A DNA stretch of 21,896 nucleotides. Source: an uncultured Bacilli bacterium (GTDB taxonomy: Bacteria > Bacillota_I > Bacilli_A > RFN20 > CAG-288). Made by a program: the position numbers and the translations under genes. Location: NCBI GenBank assembly GCA_934700375.1, contig CAKUXT010000006.1, positions 1 to 21,896 of the forward strand, written 5' to 3'. The notes below the pieces were generated by a model that searched no databases, had not been told where the DNA came from, and saw only the letters and a list, made by a program, of their open reading frames with translations. Shown here piece after piece: positions 1 through 8,181 of the stretch (positions are counted from its first letter, which is position 1; every line of letters begins with the position of its first letter).

Positions 1-105
1 GCAACAGGAGCATTGTGCCTGTCCCAATGTTGTGCTATAGTTCTATTTAAAGTCCAATGTCAGGGGTGCGGTACAGAAAAGACTGTTTTCGGTTTTGCCG
101 ACTAG
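1..105 (+). CDS. 3' end of an unidentified upstream gene (partial)
   Basis: Frame 1 is open from the first base to a TAG at 103-105. It encodes about 34 residues with a Cys-rich, zinc-knuckle-like segment (QCQGCGTEK) near the C-terminus. I do not recognise the family. Its stop lies 10 bases before the ATG of the next gene, a normal operon spacing. The competing reading is that the next gene's frame, open from base 41, runs through here, but that frame has no good start codon. Low confidence. Confidence 0.3.
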   Translation, partial: ATGALCLSQCCAIVLFKVQCQGCGTEKTVFGFAD

Positions 106-115
106 TTCATTTCAT

Positions 116-1384
116 ATGATTGAATTTCTGAAGCTGATGGATATCCGATATGTTGAGAAAGAGACCAATTCAGCTGCAGTCACTTGCACTGCAAGACCGG
201 AACTGCTGCTGAACAAAAAGTTCATTGATACGTACTGTAAAACGGATGAGCATCTTTTCATGCTCATCATGCATGAACTTTACCATGTCATTTTAGGACA
301 TACCCATCTTTTCAAACGAACAACTGAGATAGATAACATCGCCTTTGATGCTGTCATCAATGCGATGTTATGCAAAATGTTTCCAGCTGAAGAATATGTT
401 TCATTTTTTACATCAATCAATACTGATGAGACCTTTCCAGGGTGTATCCTTAGACCGATTGGAAAGAAAACACCAAAGAAATATATACCAACACTCAAAA
501 ATCTCTATTACACAGAGACTGGAACGTATTATGAAGTTTATGAGTGTATTTCAAAAGAATTGACTGATATGCTGAAGGAAGGAAAAATCAAATATCTGCT
601 ATTAGGAAATCATAGCAGCGGCAACGATGATATGCATAACCCGCTTCTAAAGAAAATGATGGATGATATCATATCAAAATGGCCTAGAGAAAAGATAACT
701 GATGGAAGAGATTTAGGCGGTGAATTAGAAGACAAAACTATTCAATTCGAACTGAAAAATAGAAAAAATCTAAATAAGATGAAGAGATTGTTAAGAATGT
801 CGGGTGTCTTAAATGGCCAAGCGTTAAAAACAAAACAATCAGTAAAAAACGTAAAAGAAGATGCGATTATGGTAACACCTGATTATAAAGACAGAACATT
901 GCTTACAAAATCAATCATCTATAAACAGCCGCTTCTCTATAATTCATCTTTGATTACACCAAAACCGGTCAGAAAGAGCGAAGTTCAGACGCTTGTATAT
1001 TTGGATGTCTCTGGTTCAGTTGTAAGTGACATCAACCATTTTGCGCCACTATTACTGAGGCCCTATAAGAACAAAGAATGTCTTCTTTTTGCTTTTTCGA
1101 CAATCGTTGTTCCCGTTTCTTATCAAGAGTTCAGAAAAGGGAAATATCAATCTACAGGCGGTACATCATTAGACTGTATCTTTGAACATTATTTTTCTTT
1201 GCCTGTCAAAAAACAGGTGAAGAAGATTCTGATACTGACTGATGGTTATACTGGGGAATTGAATGCCAGTTATTATCAACGCATCGAAGAAAATAAAATA
1301 CAGGTCTATTGTGGATTGTTTGGGAATTATACAAAGGATGATATGTCGGATATTACGAAATATTTTGAGGAGTTCAAATCATGA
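116..1384 (+). CDS. DUF2201-family metallopeptidase-like protein with VWA-like domain
   Basis: A protein of about 422 residues. An N-terminal putative zinc-peptidase domain carries HELYHVILGH (HExxHxxxGH type; the first His is residue 53 from this start). The C-terminal half is a von Willebrand A-like fold: DVSGS, the metal-ion (MIDAS) motif, is near residue 297, and ILTDGYTG lies further on. This matches the DUF2201 family, usually found beside a MoxR-type AAA ATPase, which here could lie left of the window. Its biochemical role is unknown. I chose the ATG at 116; a TTG at 95 would add seven residues and the frame is open back to base 41, but none has a clear ribosome site. The gene ends inside the ATGA that starts the next gene, so the two are probably translationally coupled. 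Confidence 0.72.
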   Translation: MIEFLKLMDIRYVEKETNSAAVTCTARPELLLNKKFIDTYCKTDEHLFMLIMHELYHVILGHTHLFKRTTEIDNIAFDAVINAMLCKMFPAEEYVSFFTSINTDETFPGCILRPIGKKTPKKYIPTLKNLYYTETGTYYEVYECISKELTDMLKEGKIKYLLLGNHSSGNDDMHNPLLKKMMDDIISKWPREKITDGRDLGGELEDKTIQFELKNRKNLNKMKRLLRMSGVLNGQALKTKQSVKNVKEDAIMVTPDYKDRTLLTKSIIYKQPLLYNSSLITPKPVRKSEVQTLVYLDVSGSVVSDINHFAPLLLRPYKNKECLLFAFSTIVVPVSYQEFRKGKYQSTGGTSLDCIFEHYFSLPVKKQVKKILILTDGYTGELNASYYQRIEENKIQVYCGLFGNYTKDDMSDITKYFEEFKS

Positions 1385-2499
1385 TTTTAACAGCTGAATT
1401 TGTATCTAAAGGGCATCCTGATCGTCTGTGTGATGCTATTGTCAATGAAATAGTCAATTACGTCGTATTAAAAGATAAAGATGCACTTTGCGGATTGGAA
1501 TGTGCTGTTCATACCAACAAAGTTTTTGTTGATGGAAGAATAGCCGCAGGGAAAGACGAGAAAGTGATAGATGAAGAAAAAATCAAAGAAATAGTAAGAG
1601 AAGTCTATCGCAATGCTGGATATGGTGAAGGTAGATACGGAAACGCATCGTGGAACCCTTTTCCGGAAAACCTTGAGATTATTTTAGATGTCTGCATTGA
1701 ACTTTTATCGGATGATGAAAGAAAATTAAGACAATACAGTGATGATCAGAATGTTGTTAACGGATATGCTATTGATTCAAAAGAAACGGATTATTTACCA
1801 GTTGAACATTATGTTGCACTGCGTCTTGGCCAAGCGTTTAATAACAAATTGTTGAATTCCTTTCATGACAGATGTTATTTCGGACCTGATTTTAAAATAT
1901 TGGTGCAGTTGAACGAGAAAAACGGTAAATATTCATGGGAAAGGCTGACTCTCAGTGTTCAGCATATTCTTGGCCGAGAATTCCGAGAGATTTATCACGA
2001 TATGATTTGGGAGATAAATCTTTCGCTAGGAGGATTATTCGAAAATACAAGATTTTCATCTTTGGCAGAAATTGACGAAGAACATTTCTTCTTGAATGGA
2101 GCAGGAGACTTTGTGCAAGGGGGACCAGAAGGAGACAATGGCTTGTCTGGAAAGAAATTATGCATCGATTTTTATGGACCTTCTATTCCAATAGGCGGAG
2201 GTGCCATCTATGGCAAGGACCCGCATAAAATCGATGTCTGTGGAGCTCTTCGTGCACGTGAATTAGCTGTAAAATTAGTAAAGGAACATGGCTATCATAG
2301 TGTTTTTACGACTTTGGCCTGGTCTCCGGGAGAGGTGGCTCCCCATATCATTGAGGCTTATGAAATAGATATTTTCGGAACAAAAATTCCAATTGATAAA
2401 TCACTTCTTCCGGCTAAAGATTATTTTTCCATTGAGTGTATTAACAATGATTTGAAATTGGCAGAGAGAAAAATCACATCGATTAAAGACATCACGTGA
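1381..2499 (+). CDS. Divergent S-adenosylmethionine synthetase (MetK-like)
   Basis: A 372-residue protein recognisable as a methionine adenosyltransferase, which makes S-adenosylmethionine from methionine and ATP. The N-terminal GHPD loop is at residues 11-14. The central flexible-loop motif reads YSDDQN instead of the usual GAGDQG. The C-terminal domain has GGPEGDNGLSGKK (the usual R-K pair is K258-K259) and GGGAIYGKDPHKID, with K279, K283 and D285 kept. It is much more divergent than a housekeeping MetK and slightly short (about 380-400 is usual). Its ATG overlaps the TGA of the DUF2201 gene, so it looks like an accessory paralogue working with that protein. It may supply a dedicated methyl or aminopropyl donor, or use a changed substrate. 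The fold is secure, the activity is not. No SAM riboswitch precedes it. Confidence 0.8.
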   Translation: MILTAEFVSKGHPDRLCDAIVNEIVNYVVLKDKDALCGLECAVHTNKVFVDGRIAAGKDEKVIDEEKIKEIVREVYRNAGYGEGRYGNASWNPFPENLEIILDVCIELLSDDERKLRQYSDDQNVVNGYAIDSKETDYLPVEHYVALRLGQAFNNKLLNSFHDRCYFGPDFKILVQLNEKNGKYSWERLTLSVQHILGREFREIYHDMIWEINLSLGGLFENTRFSSLAEIDEEHFFLNGAGDFVQGGPEGDNGLSGKKLCIDFYGPSIPIGGGAIYGKDPHKIDVCGALRARELAVKLVKEHGYHSVFTTLAWSPGEVAPHIIEAYEIDIFGTKIPIDKSLLPAKDYFSIECINNDLKLAERKITSIKDIT

Positions 2500-2503
2500 T
2501 GTA

Positions 2504-2650
2504 ATGCTCAAGTATCTCTATTTCACTGGTATGCAGCAGCTTGAGAAAAAAGGAATCATCAGAGAAGTAAGCCATGAATTGGATGAATATAAAACCATGG
2601 AATGCAACTATGAGACTGATCTTGAAATCGGACAGATATACGATGTCTGA
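2504..2650 (+). CDS. Small ORF of 48 codons, possible gene fragment
   Basis: An ATG four bases after the MetK-like stop opens a 48-codon frame ending at TGA 2648-2650. The product is acidic and contains YFTGMQQLEKKGIIRE; I recognise no family. There is no clear ribosome site, and the same frame stays open upstream inside the MetK-like gene. That fits the C-terminal remnant of a deleted gene better than an intact small protein. Between its stop and the repeat at 2729 I see nothing coding. Confidence 0.3.
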   Translation: MLKYLYFTGMQQLEKKGIIREVSHELDEYKTMECNYETDLEIGQIYDV

Positions 2651-2728
2651 CTAAAAGATAAGCTTCTGACATCTTAAATGCTTATGACGATGATTCTGAC
2701 TGACAGAACATCTCTATTAAGGACATCC

Positions 2729-2764
2729 ATTGAAAATTTTTGCCGTAAACGGAAAGAATATTCA
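2729..2764 (+). repeat. Upstream direct repeat, copy A, of the first DUF4143 gene
   Basis: Shares with copy B (2805-2840) the layout ATTGAA, six variable bases, then a 24-base core differing at one position. The core (2741-2764 here) contains the inverted repeat CCGT-AA-ACGG. This copy ends eight bases before the -35 box at 2773. Confidence 0.85.
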
Positions 2765-2772
2765 ATATTCTA

Positions 2773-2801
2773 TTGAGAAAATGCTTTTTGAAAACTATAA
2801 T
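2773..2801 (+). promoter_or_regulatory. Promoter of the first DUF4143 ATPase gene
   Basis: TTGAGA at 2773-2778, a 17-base spacer, and a perfect TATAAT at 2796-2801. The predicted transcription start, near 2808, lies inside repeat copy B, and copy A ends just upstream of the -35 box, so both copies are placed as operators would be. Confidence 0.75.
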
Positions 2802-2804
2802 GGT

Positions 2805-2840
2805 ATTGAATAAAAATGCCGTAAACGGAAAAAATATTCA
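2805..2840 (+). repeat. Upstream direct repeat, copy B, of the first DUF4143 gene
   Basis: Second copy of the element at 2729-2764, 76 bases downstream of it; core at 2817-2840. It covers the predicted transcription start and ends two bases before the ribosome site GGAGG (2843-2847). A protein bound here could block transcription, and the transcribed copy could also affect translation. Confidence 0.85.
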
Positions 2841-2851
2841 GTGGAGGTCTT

Positions 2852-4093
2852 ATGGAAGTCATTGATAGAGGCTCATATTTGCAAAAACTGATCGATAGAA
2901 GAGAAAATGGTCTTATCAAAGTCATTACTGGAATCAGAAGATGCGGTAAATCTTTTTTGTTGGACCCTTTGTTCAAAGAATATCTGATGAAAGAGGGCGT
3001 AAAGGAAGATCACATCATCAAACTGGATTTGGACGAAAGAAGAAATCACAAATATCTCGACCCTGACGCTCTTGATGAATATGTCAGGAATCTGATTATT
3101 GATGATAACATGTATTATCTTTTGCTTGATGAAGTTCAGAAAGTCGATGATTTCGAATCGGTTTTGAATGGTTTTCTTCATATCAGAAATCTTGATGTCT
3201 ATGTAACTGGCAGCAATTCAAAATTCCTATCTTCTGACATCATCACTGAATTTCGTGGGAGAGGTGATGAAATCAGAGTCTTTCCTTTGTCTTTTTCCGA
3301 GTTTGTTTCTGTCTATAAGGGAACTTTTGATGAAGCCTGGAGAGAATATATCACTTATGGTGGTATGCCAAGAATACTGTACTGCAACAATGAAGAAGAA
3401 AAGAGCAACTATCTGAAGAAATTATTTGAAAAGACTTACCTGAGTGACATTATCGAGAGAAACAAAGTACAAAGAACGGATGTGCTTGATGCCGTTGTCA
3501 ATATTTTAGCCTCCTCAATCGGCTCTTTGACTAATCCTTTGAAACTTCTGAATGCATTTATCAGCAACGGGGTAAAAGACATTTCCGTCAATACATTGAC
3601 CAAATATATCGACTATTTGACTGATTCATTTCTGATTGAAAAATCAGAACGCTATGATATCAAAGGAAAGCGATATATTCAGACTCCGTACAAATATTAT
3701 TTTTCAGATATTGGGTTACGTAATTCAAGATTGAACTTCAGACAATTGGAAGAGAGCCATATTATGGAAAATATCCTGTTCAATGAATTGTTATGTCGTG
3801 GATGCAATGTCGATGTCGGTGTTGTTCCGATAAGAGAAGGCGATGACAGAAAACAAGTCGAAATCGATTTTGTCTGCAATCAGTTCAATAGGCGATATTA
3901 TATTCAATCCACGTTATCATTGGAAACGAGAGAGAAAACGCTTCAGGAAGAAAGGCCGTTGCTCCATGTTCCTGACAATTTCAAAAAAATCATTGTTGTC
4001 AAGGACAATATCAAATCATGGATTACGGAAGAAGGAATCGCAGTTATCGGAATCAAAGAATTTCTATTGAATAAGAACAGTCTTGACTTCTAA
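2852..4093 (+). CDS. AAA ATPase with DUF4143 C-terminal domain (copy 1)
   Basis: A 413-residue protein. The N-terminal AAA_14-type ATPase has Walker A GIRRCGKS (27-34), Walker B LLLDEVQK, and the sensor-like TGSNSKFLSS, followed by RGRGDEIRVFPLSFSEF typical of the family. The middle has a winged-helix-like stretch (SVNTLTKYIDYL). The C-terminal DUF4143 region has a nuclease-like E337-x-D339, but IQS (351-353) stands where active PD-(D/E)XK folds have E-x-K, so cleavage is doubtful. The family's function is not established. Start: ATG 2852 behind GGAGG at 2843-2847. It is a single-gene unit with its own promoter and paired direct repeats. It differs clearly from the two other DUF4143 proteins here, so these are old paralogues and not recent duplicates. 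Confidence 0.9.
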   Translation: MEVIDRGSYLQKLIDRRENGLIKVITGIRRCGKSFLLDPLFKEYLMKEGVKEDHIIKLDLDERRNHKYLDPDALDEYVRNLIIDDNMYYLLLDEVQKVDDFESVLNGFLHIRNLDVYVTGSNSKFLSSDIITEFRGRGDEIRVFPLSFSEFVSVYKGTFDEAWREYITYGGMPRILYCNNEEEKSNYLKKLFEKTYLSDIIERNKVQRTDVLDAVVNILASSIGSLTNPLKLLNAFISNGVKDISVNTLTKYIDYLTDSFLIEKSERYDIKGKRYIQTPYKYYFSDIGLRNSRLNFRQLEESHIMENILFNELLCRGCNVDVGVVPIREGDDRKQVEIDFVCNQFNRRYYIQSTLSLETREKTLQEERPLLHVPDNFKKIIVVKDNIKSWITEEGIAVIGIKEFLLNKNSLDF

Positions 4094-4301
4094 AAAACAT
4101 AGAAATCAAAGAATCAGCATCGAAGCTGAAAACAGACTATCCGTATACAGAGGTAAAAAGGAGACTTAGAAAAGTTGTTCTAGCTCTATTGATACTCGAT
4201 AGCGCTTTCAATTTTGAATGAATGTTGAATATTTGTTCTGAAATTTGATAGTCTTTTTCTTTAAAATGCCCATAATCAACATTATTTCTAACGAAAATAT
4301 T

Positions 4302-4329
4302 TTGTTTAATTTTCTCTATGAAGTAGAAT
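4302..4329 (+). promoter_or_regulatory. Probable promoter of the flavoenzyme/aconitase X operon
   Basis: TTGTTT at 4302-4307, a 16-base spacer, and TAGAAT at 4324-4329 (five of six matches). The ribosome site AAGGAG follows at 4349-4354. The rest of 4094-4301 is AT-rich, with no gene and no convincing terminator that I can see. Confidence 0.5.
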
Positions 4330-4362
4330 ATTCACAGTAGATCTAAAAAAGGAGATTTGACT

Positions 4363-6417
4363 ATGGATCAGAAATTAGAACCCCTATTCACCCCTTGGAA
4401 GATTGGAAACGTCGAAATCAAAAATCGAATCGTCATGACTTCTATGGGCGGAACTTCCATTTTCGGATGGATGGAAATCAATCACTTCGACAAAGAAGCA
4501 GCCAAATTCTTATTGGATAAAGCCAAGAACAATGTTGGATTGATTCTCCCTGGCATTCAGCCTGTCTATAACCCGATGTTAGGACAATGGCTGTATCGCA
4601 AAAAGGGAATGTATCGTGAACTGAAAGAGTTCATGAAGGAAATCCATAAGACAGGAGCCAAGATGTTCGTTCAGCTCACTGCAGGATTCGGACGCTCCTT
4701 CACTATCTCTCCTGTCATGGAGAAAATGTACACCAATCCTGTTGTACGCACCCTTGCAAAGCCAATCATGAACTTCGACAAGATCTGCGCCTCCTCTTCA
4801 GCAAGCCCGAATGTCTGGTCTGACAAAGTCCCTTCCAAAGCGATGACAGTCAAAGACATTCAGCGCTTCATCAAAGCCTTTGCAAAGACAGCAAAGCTTT
4901 TAAAGGAAGCCGATGTCGACGGTGTTGAGATCCATGCTGTCCATGAAGGATATCTCCTTGACCAGTTTACTCTTCCCTATATCAACAAGAGAACTGATGA
5001 ATATGGCGGAAGCTTTGAGAATCGTTATCGCTTCCCTGTCGAAATCGTCAAAGCCATCAAAGAGACCTGCGGAAAAGACTTCCCTGTCTCCTTACGTTTC
5101 TCCGTCATCAGCAAAGCCAAAGGATTCCGTCAGGGCGCTGTTCCTGGGGAAGACTATGTCGAAGCAGGTAGAGATATGAAGGAAGCCGAAAAGGCAGCCA
5201 AGTATCTCCAGGATGCCGGATATGATATGCTCAACTGCGATAACGGAACCTATGATTCCTGGTATTGGGCACATCCTCCGATCTATATGCCTGAAAACTG
5301 CAACCTTGAAGATGTCGAACATATCAAGAACTTCGTCTCTATCCCTGTCGTTGCAGCCGGTAGAATGGATCCGAGTGTCGCCGCTGATGCCATCAAGGAG
5401 AACAAGCTTGATGCAGCAGGCTTTGCCCGTCCGTTCTTAGCCGATGGCGCATGGGTTACAAAGATGATGGAAGGAAGAGAAGATGAGATCCGTCCGTGCA
5501 TCTGCTGTCACAACGGCTGTTTCAATATGACACGCTATAAGGGCAGTGCAAACGATCAGGATTTATCCGATTCTCTCCATATGGCACGCTGCGCCATCAA
5601 TGCAGAGACCATGCAGACCAATGTCCACTATATCAAGAAGGCAAAGAAAGCCAAGACAGTCGCCATCATCGGCGGCGGTATCGGCGGTATGGAAGCTGCC
5701 CGTGTCCTTGCTCTTCGCGGCCATAAGCCTGTCATCTATGAAAAGAGCGATCATTTAGGCGGTGTCTTTGTCCCTGCTTCCTCTGCTTCCTTCAAAGGAA
5801 AGCTCAGAGAACTTCTTGCTTGGTATGAGCTTCAGATGAAAGACCTCAATGTCGAGATTCATCTCAACACTGAAGTGAAGAGCTTAGCCGATGTCAAAGC
5901 TGATGAATATATCATCGCAACCGGTTCGAAAGCCAGAAAGCTTCCGATCAAAGGCATCGAAAAGACCATGGAAGCTGTCGAGTATCTCTCCGGAAAAGAA
6001 GTCGGTGAGACAGTCGCTGTCATCGGCGGCGGCTTGACCGGCTGTGAAATCGCCTATGAACTCTACCTCTCCGGTCATAAGCCGATCATTGTCGAAATGC
6101 TCGATGACCTTGTCAAACAGAAAGGTATCTGTATGGCAAACAGCCAGTACTTAAGAGATTACTTCGCCTATAAGAAGATTCCTGTCTACTTAGAGACAAA
6201 GCTCAAAGAAGTTCAGGATGGTAAGATCATCTGCACAACAAAGGATAAGAAGGAGATTGAAATCCCTTGCGACAATGTCATTATGTCCGCAGGTTATGTC
6301 TCTACTCCGCTTGTCGGAAAAGAAAAAGGCAAGATTCATCTTGTCGGAGATTGTCTGAAAGTCGGTAATTTACGTTCTGTCATTTGGAAAGCCTATGATG
6401 TTGCAATGAAAATTTAG
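4363..6417 (+). CDS. FMN/[4Fe-4S]/FAD-dependent enoate reductase (Old Yellow Enzyme family)
   Basis: A 684-residue, three-part flavoprotein of the 2,4-dienoyl-CoA reductase/2-enoate reductase/BaiCD group. Residues 1 to about 370 form the FMN TIM barrel, with H191, H194 and Y197 in the active-site stretch and the YGGSFENRYRF signature. C379, C382, C386 and C410 fit the [4Fe-4S] ligands. A Rossmann motif GGGIGG at 437-442 should bind FAD, and a second at 555 (GGGLTG) NAD(P)H. Such enzymes pass electrons from NAD(P)H through FAD and the cluster to FMN and reduce an activated C=C bond (or, in relatives, act on amines). The substrate cannot be read from sequence. Start: ATG 4363, eight bases after AAGGAG; the TTG at 4357 lies too close to that site. 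It is the first gene of an operon with aconitase X. Confidence 0.92.
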   Translation: MDQKLEPLFTPWKIGNVEIKNRIVMTSMGGTSIFGWMEINHFDKEAAKFLLDKAKNNVGLILPGIQPVYNPMLGQWLYRKKGMYRELKEFMKEIHKTGAKMFVQLTAGFGRSFTISPVMEKMYTNPVVRTLAKPIMNFDKICASSSASPNVWSDKVPSKAMTVKDIQRFIKAFAKTAKLLKEADVDGVEIHAVHEGYLLDQFTLPYINKRTDEYGGSFENRYRFPVEIVKAIKETCGKDFPVSLRFSVISKAKGFRQGAVPGEDYVEAGRDMKEAEKAAKYLQDAGYDMLNCDNGTYDSWYWAHPPIYMPENCNLEDVEHIKNFVSIPVVAAGRMDPSVAADAIKENKLDAAGFARPFLADGAWVTKMMEGREDEIRPCICCHNGCFNMTRYKGSANDQDLSDSLHMARCAINAETMQTNVHYIKKAKKAKTVAIIGGGIGGMEAARVLALRGHKPVIYEKSDHLGGVFVPASSASFKGKLRELLAWYELQMKDLNVEIHLNTEVKSLADVKADEYIIATGSKARKLPIKGIEKTMEAVEYLSGKEVGETVAVIGGGLTGCEIAYELYLSGHKPIIVEMLDDLVKQKGICMANSQYLRDYFAYKKIPVYLETKLKEVQDGKIICTTKDKKEIEIPCDNVIMSAGYVSTPLVGKEKGKIHLVGDCLKVGNLRSVIWKAYDVAMKI

Positions 6418-6426
6418 GAGGCAACT

Positions 6427-7725
6427 ATGTACGAACCTAAAATGAAGCTGACTGATAAGGAATTGTCCATCCTTCAGGGATTGGAAGGGAGCGCGAAAGC
6501 CAAGATGATGGAAGTCATCGTCAGATATGGCGATACCTTCCATGCTGAAAGACTGGTTCCTATCACTCACAAGAAGAGTCATTTTGTTACGTCTTTCGGT
6601 ATCTCGATGCTTAAACCTGTCTATCCGTTAATGGATGAACTGATCGCATCAGGATGCAAAGTCGAAGAAGGATTCACCATGGATCCTCGTCCGCTTGACT
6701 ATAAGAATGTTTCCTGCGGACCGCTTGAGAAGTTTGTCTTCTCCAATGTCATGTACGGAAAGCAGAAGTATTATGAGAATCAGCTTGCCCAGATCGGTTT
6801 ACAGGACAAGGACGGATTCACCTGCACCTGCTATTTGAAGGAAGTCGGAAATACGCCTAAGAAAGGAGATATCCTCTCTTGGAGCGAATCCTCTGCTGTC
6901 GTTTTTGCAAACTCTGTCTTAGGAGCAAGATGCAACCGTAACTCCGGTATCGTTGATACCTTCGGCGCTATCTTAGGCGTTGTTCCTGAATTCGGTTTCT
7001 TGACCGATGAAGGAAGAAAAGCAACTTGGAAGATCATTTTAAAGACAACAAAGAAACCAGAAGCTCAGATCTTAGGTTCTGCAATCGGTATGAAGGTCAT
7101 GGAAGAAGTCCCTTATGTCTATGGCCTTGATGCCTACTTGAAGGACCTTTCTGATGAAGATACGATTGCTTACTTGAAGGACTTTGGCGCAGCCACAGCC
7201 TCCAATGGTGCTGTCGGCCTTTATCATATCGATAAGATCACACCGGAAGCAAAAGAGCTCGGTGAGTCTCTTATCAAAGAAGATGCAAAGACCTACATCA
7301 TCGATGATGCAGAGCTCGAAAGAGTCTATAAGTCCTATCCGATCATGTGGAAGAAGAAAAATGCCAAACCGCATAAGGCCTTTATCGGCTGCCCGCACCT
7401 CACTTTGAAACAGCTTGAGGATTGGACAGACAGAATGGTCGCTACCTTAAAGGAACAAAAGAGAGAAAAGCTTGTCGTCAATACTGTCTTCACTGTTGCT
7501 CCTGCAGTCATCGCCGAATTCAAGAAAGAGAGCCGTTATGCTGACTTCGTCAAGACCGGTGCCCATCTTAGCTACATCTGTCCTTTGATGTATGCCGATA
7601 ATCCTGTCGCAGGTTCTAAGCCTCTCATCACAAACTCCAACAAGCTGAGAACGTATACGAAGTCCCGTTACTACAAAGATGATGAGATCTTAGCAATCAT
7701 CACCGGAAAGGAATCCTGCAAATGA
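6427..7725 (+). CDS. Aconitase X catalytic (large) subunit
   Basis: A 432-residue protein of the aconitase X catalytic family (formerly DUF521). Recognisable signatures are FTCTCYL (C133, C135), SWSESSAVVFANSVLGARC (W152 to C169) and a late ICPLMY (C385). These cysteines, with C322, are the candidate Fe-S ligands. Characterised family members are dehydratases: archaeal phosphomevalonate dehydratase and bacterial cis-3-hydroxy-L-proline dehydratase. The substrate here is open. The gene starts nine bases after the flavoprotein stop, with AGGAGG (6416-6421) overlapping that stop, and its own stop overlaps the small-subunit start by ATGA, so the two subunits should be made in equal amounts. Pairing with an enoate reductase suggests dehydration followed by reduction of the new double bond. 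Confidence 0.9.
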   Translation: MYEPKMKLTDKELSILQGLEGSAKAKMMEVIVRYGDTFHAERLVPITHKKSHFVTSFGISMLKPVYPLMDELIASGCKVEEGFTMDPRPLDYKNVSCGPLEKFVFSNVMYGKQKYYENQLAQIGLQDKDGFTCTCYLKEVGNTPKKGDILSWSESSAVVFANSVLGARCNRNSGIVDTFGAILGVVPEFGFLTDEGRKATWKIILKTTKKPEAQILGSAIGMKVMEEVPYVYGLDAYLKDLSDEDTIAYLKDFGAATASNGAVGLYHIDKITPEAKELGESLIKEDAKTYIIDDAELERVYKSYPIMWKKKNAKPHKAFIGCPHLTLKQLEDWTDRMVATLKEQKREKLVVNTVFTVAPAVIAEFKKESRYADFVKTGAHLSYICPLMYADNPVAGSKPLITNSNKLRTYTKSRYYKDDEILAIITGKESCK

Positions 7726-8174
7726 GAGAATTCAAAGGTAGAGTATTGTTCCCTGGAACATACAAAGGAGAGGCTGTTGTCTCCCATCATGGACTCAATA
7801 CATTGGCTTCCTTCCAGACCAGCGCATTGATTCCTACATCCAAGAAGATCATTGTCGGAGATCAGAACAATCCTGATCTTTATAAGAAGAATATCACCGG
7901 AAAAGCCCTTTGTCTTCCTCAGACAATCGGCTCCACAACTGGTGGCATGGTCATTCAGACTGTCGCTGTCAGAAATCTGGCTCCGAAGGTCTGGTTATTC
8001 AGTAAGACTGTCGATCCCTTAGCAGCATCCGGTATCATCTTATCCAACGTCTGGAATGATGTCGGACTCATCGCCATCGATGAACTCGGTGATGAATTCC
8101 TCGATGCTGTCAAAACCGGTGATACGATTGAAGTTAAAGAAGACGGAACTGTCATCGTCTTCGGAAAAGAGTAA
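7722..8174 (+). CDS. Aconitase X swivel (small) subunit
   Basis: A 150-residue protein of the aconitase X swivelling domain family (formerly DUF126). It has the family pattern of an early GRVLFPGTYKGEAV strand region and a central G-S-T-T-G-G turn at 70-75. These correspond to the mobile domain that closes over the active site in aconitases. Large and small subunits are separate proteins in many aconitase X enzymes and fused in others. The ATG at 7722 lies within ATGA shared with the large-subunit stop. The Ser/Thr of the central turn is the position expected to contact substrate, by analogy with aconitase. Confidence 0.9.
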   Translation: MREFKGRVLFPGTYKGEAVVSHHGLNTLASFQTSALIPTSKKIIVGDQNNPDLYKKNITGKALCLPQTIGSTTGGMVIQTVAVRNLAPKVWLFSKTVDPLAASGIILSNVWNDVGLIAIDELGDEFLDAVKTGDTIEVKEDGTVIVFGKE

Positions 8175-8181
8175 AAACAAA

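Noticed and set aside
1300..1400. SAM riboswitch before the MetK-like gene
   Set aside because: The gene start overlaps the previous coding region by four bases and I see no structured leader.
4357..4362. TTG start two codons earlier for the flavoenzyme
   Set aside because: It lies only two bases from the AAGGAG site, while the ATG at 4363 has ideal spacing.
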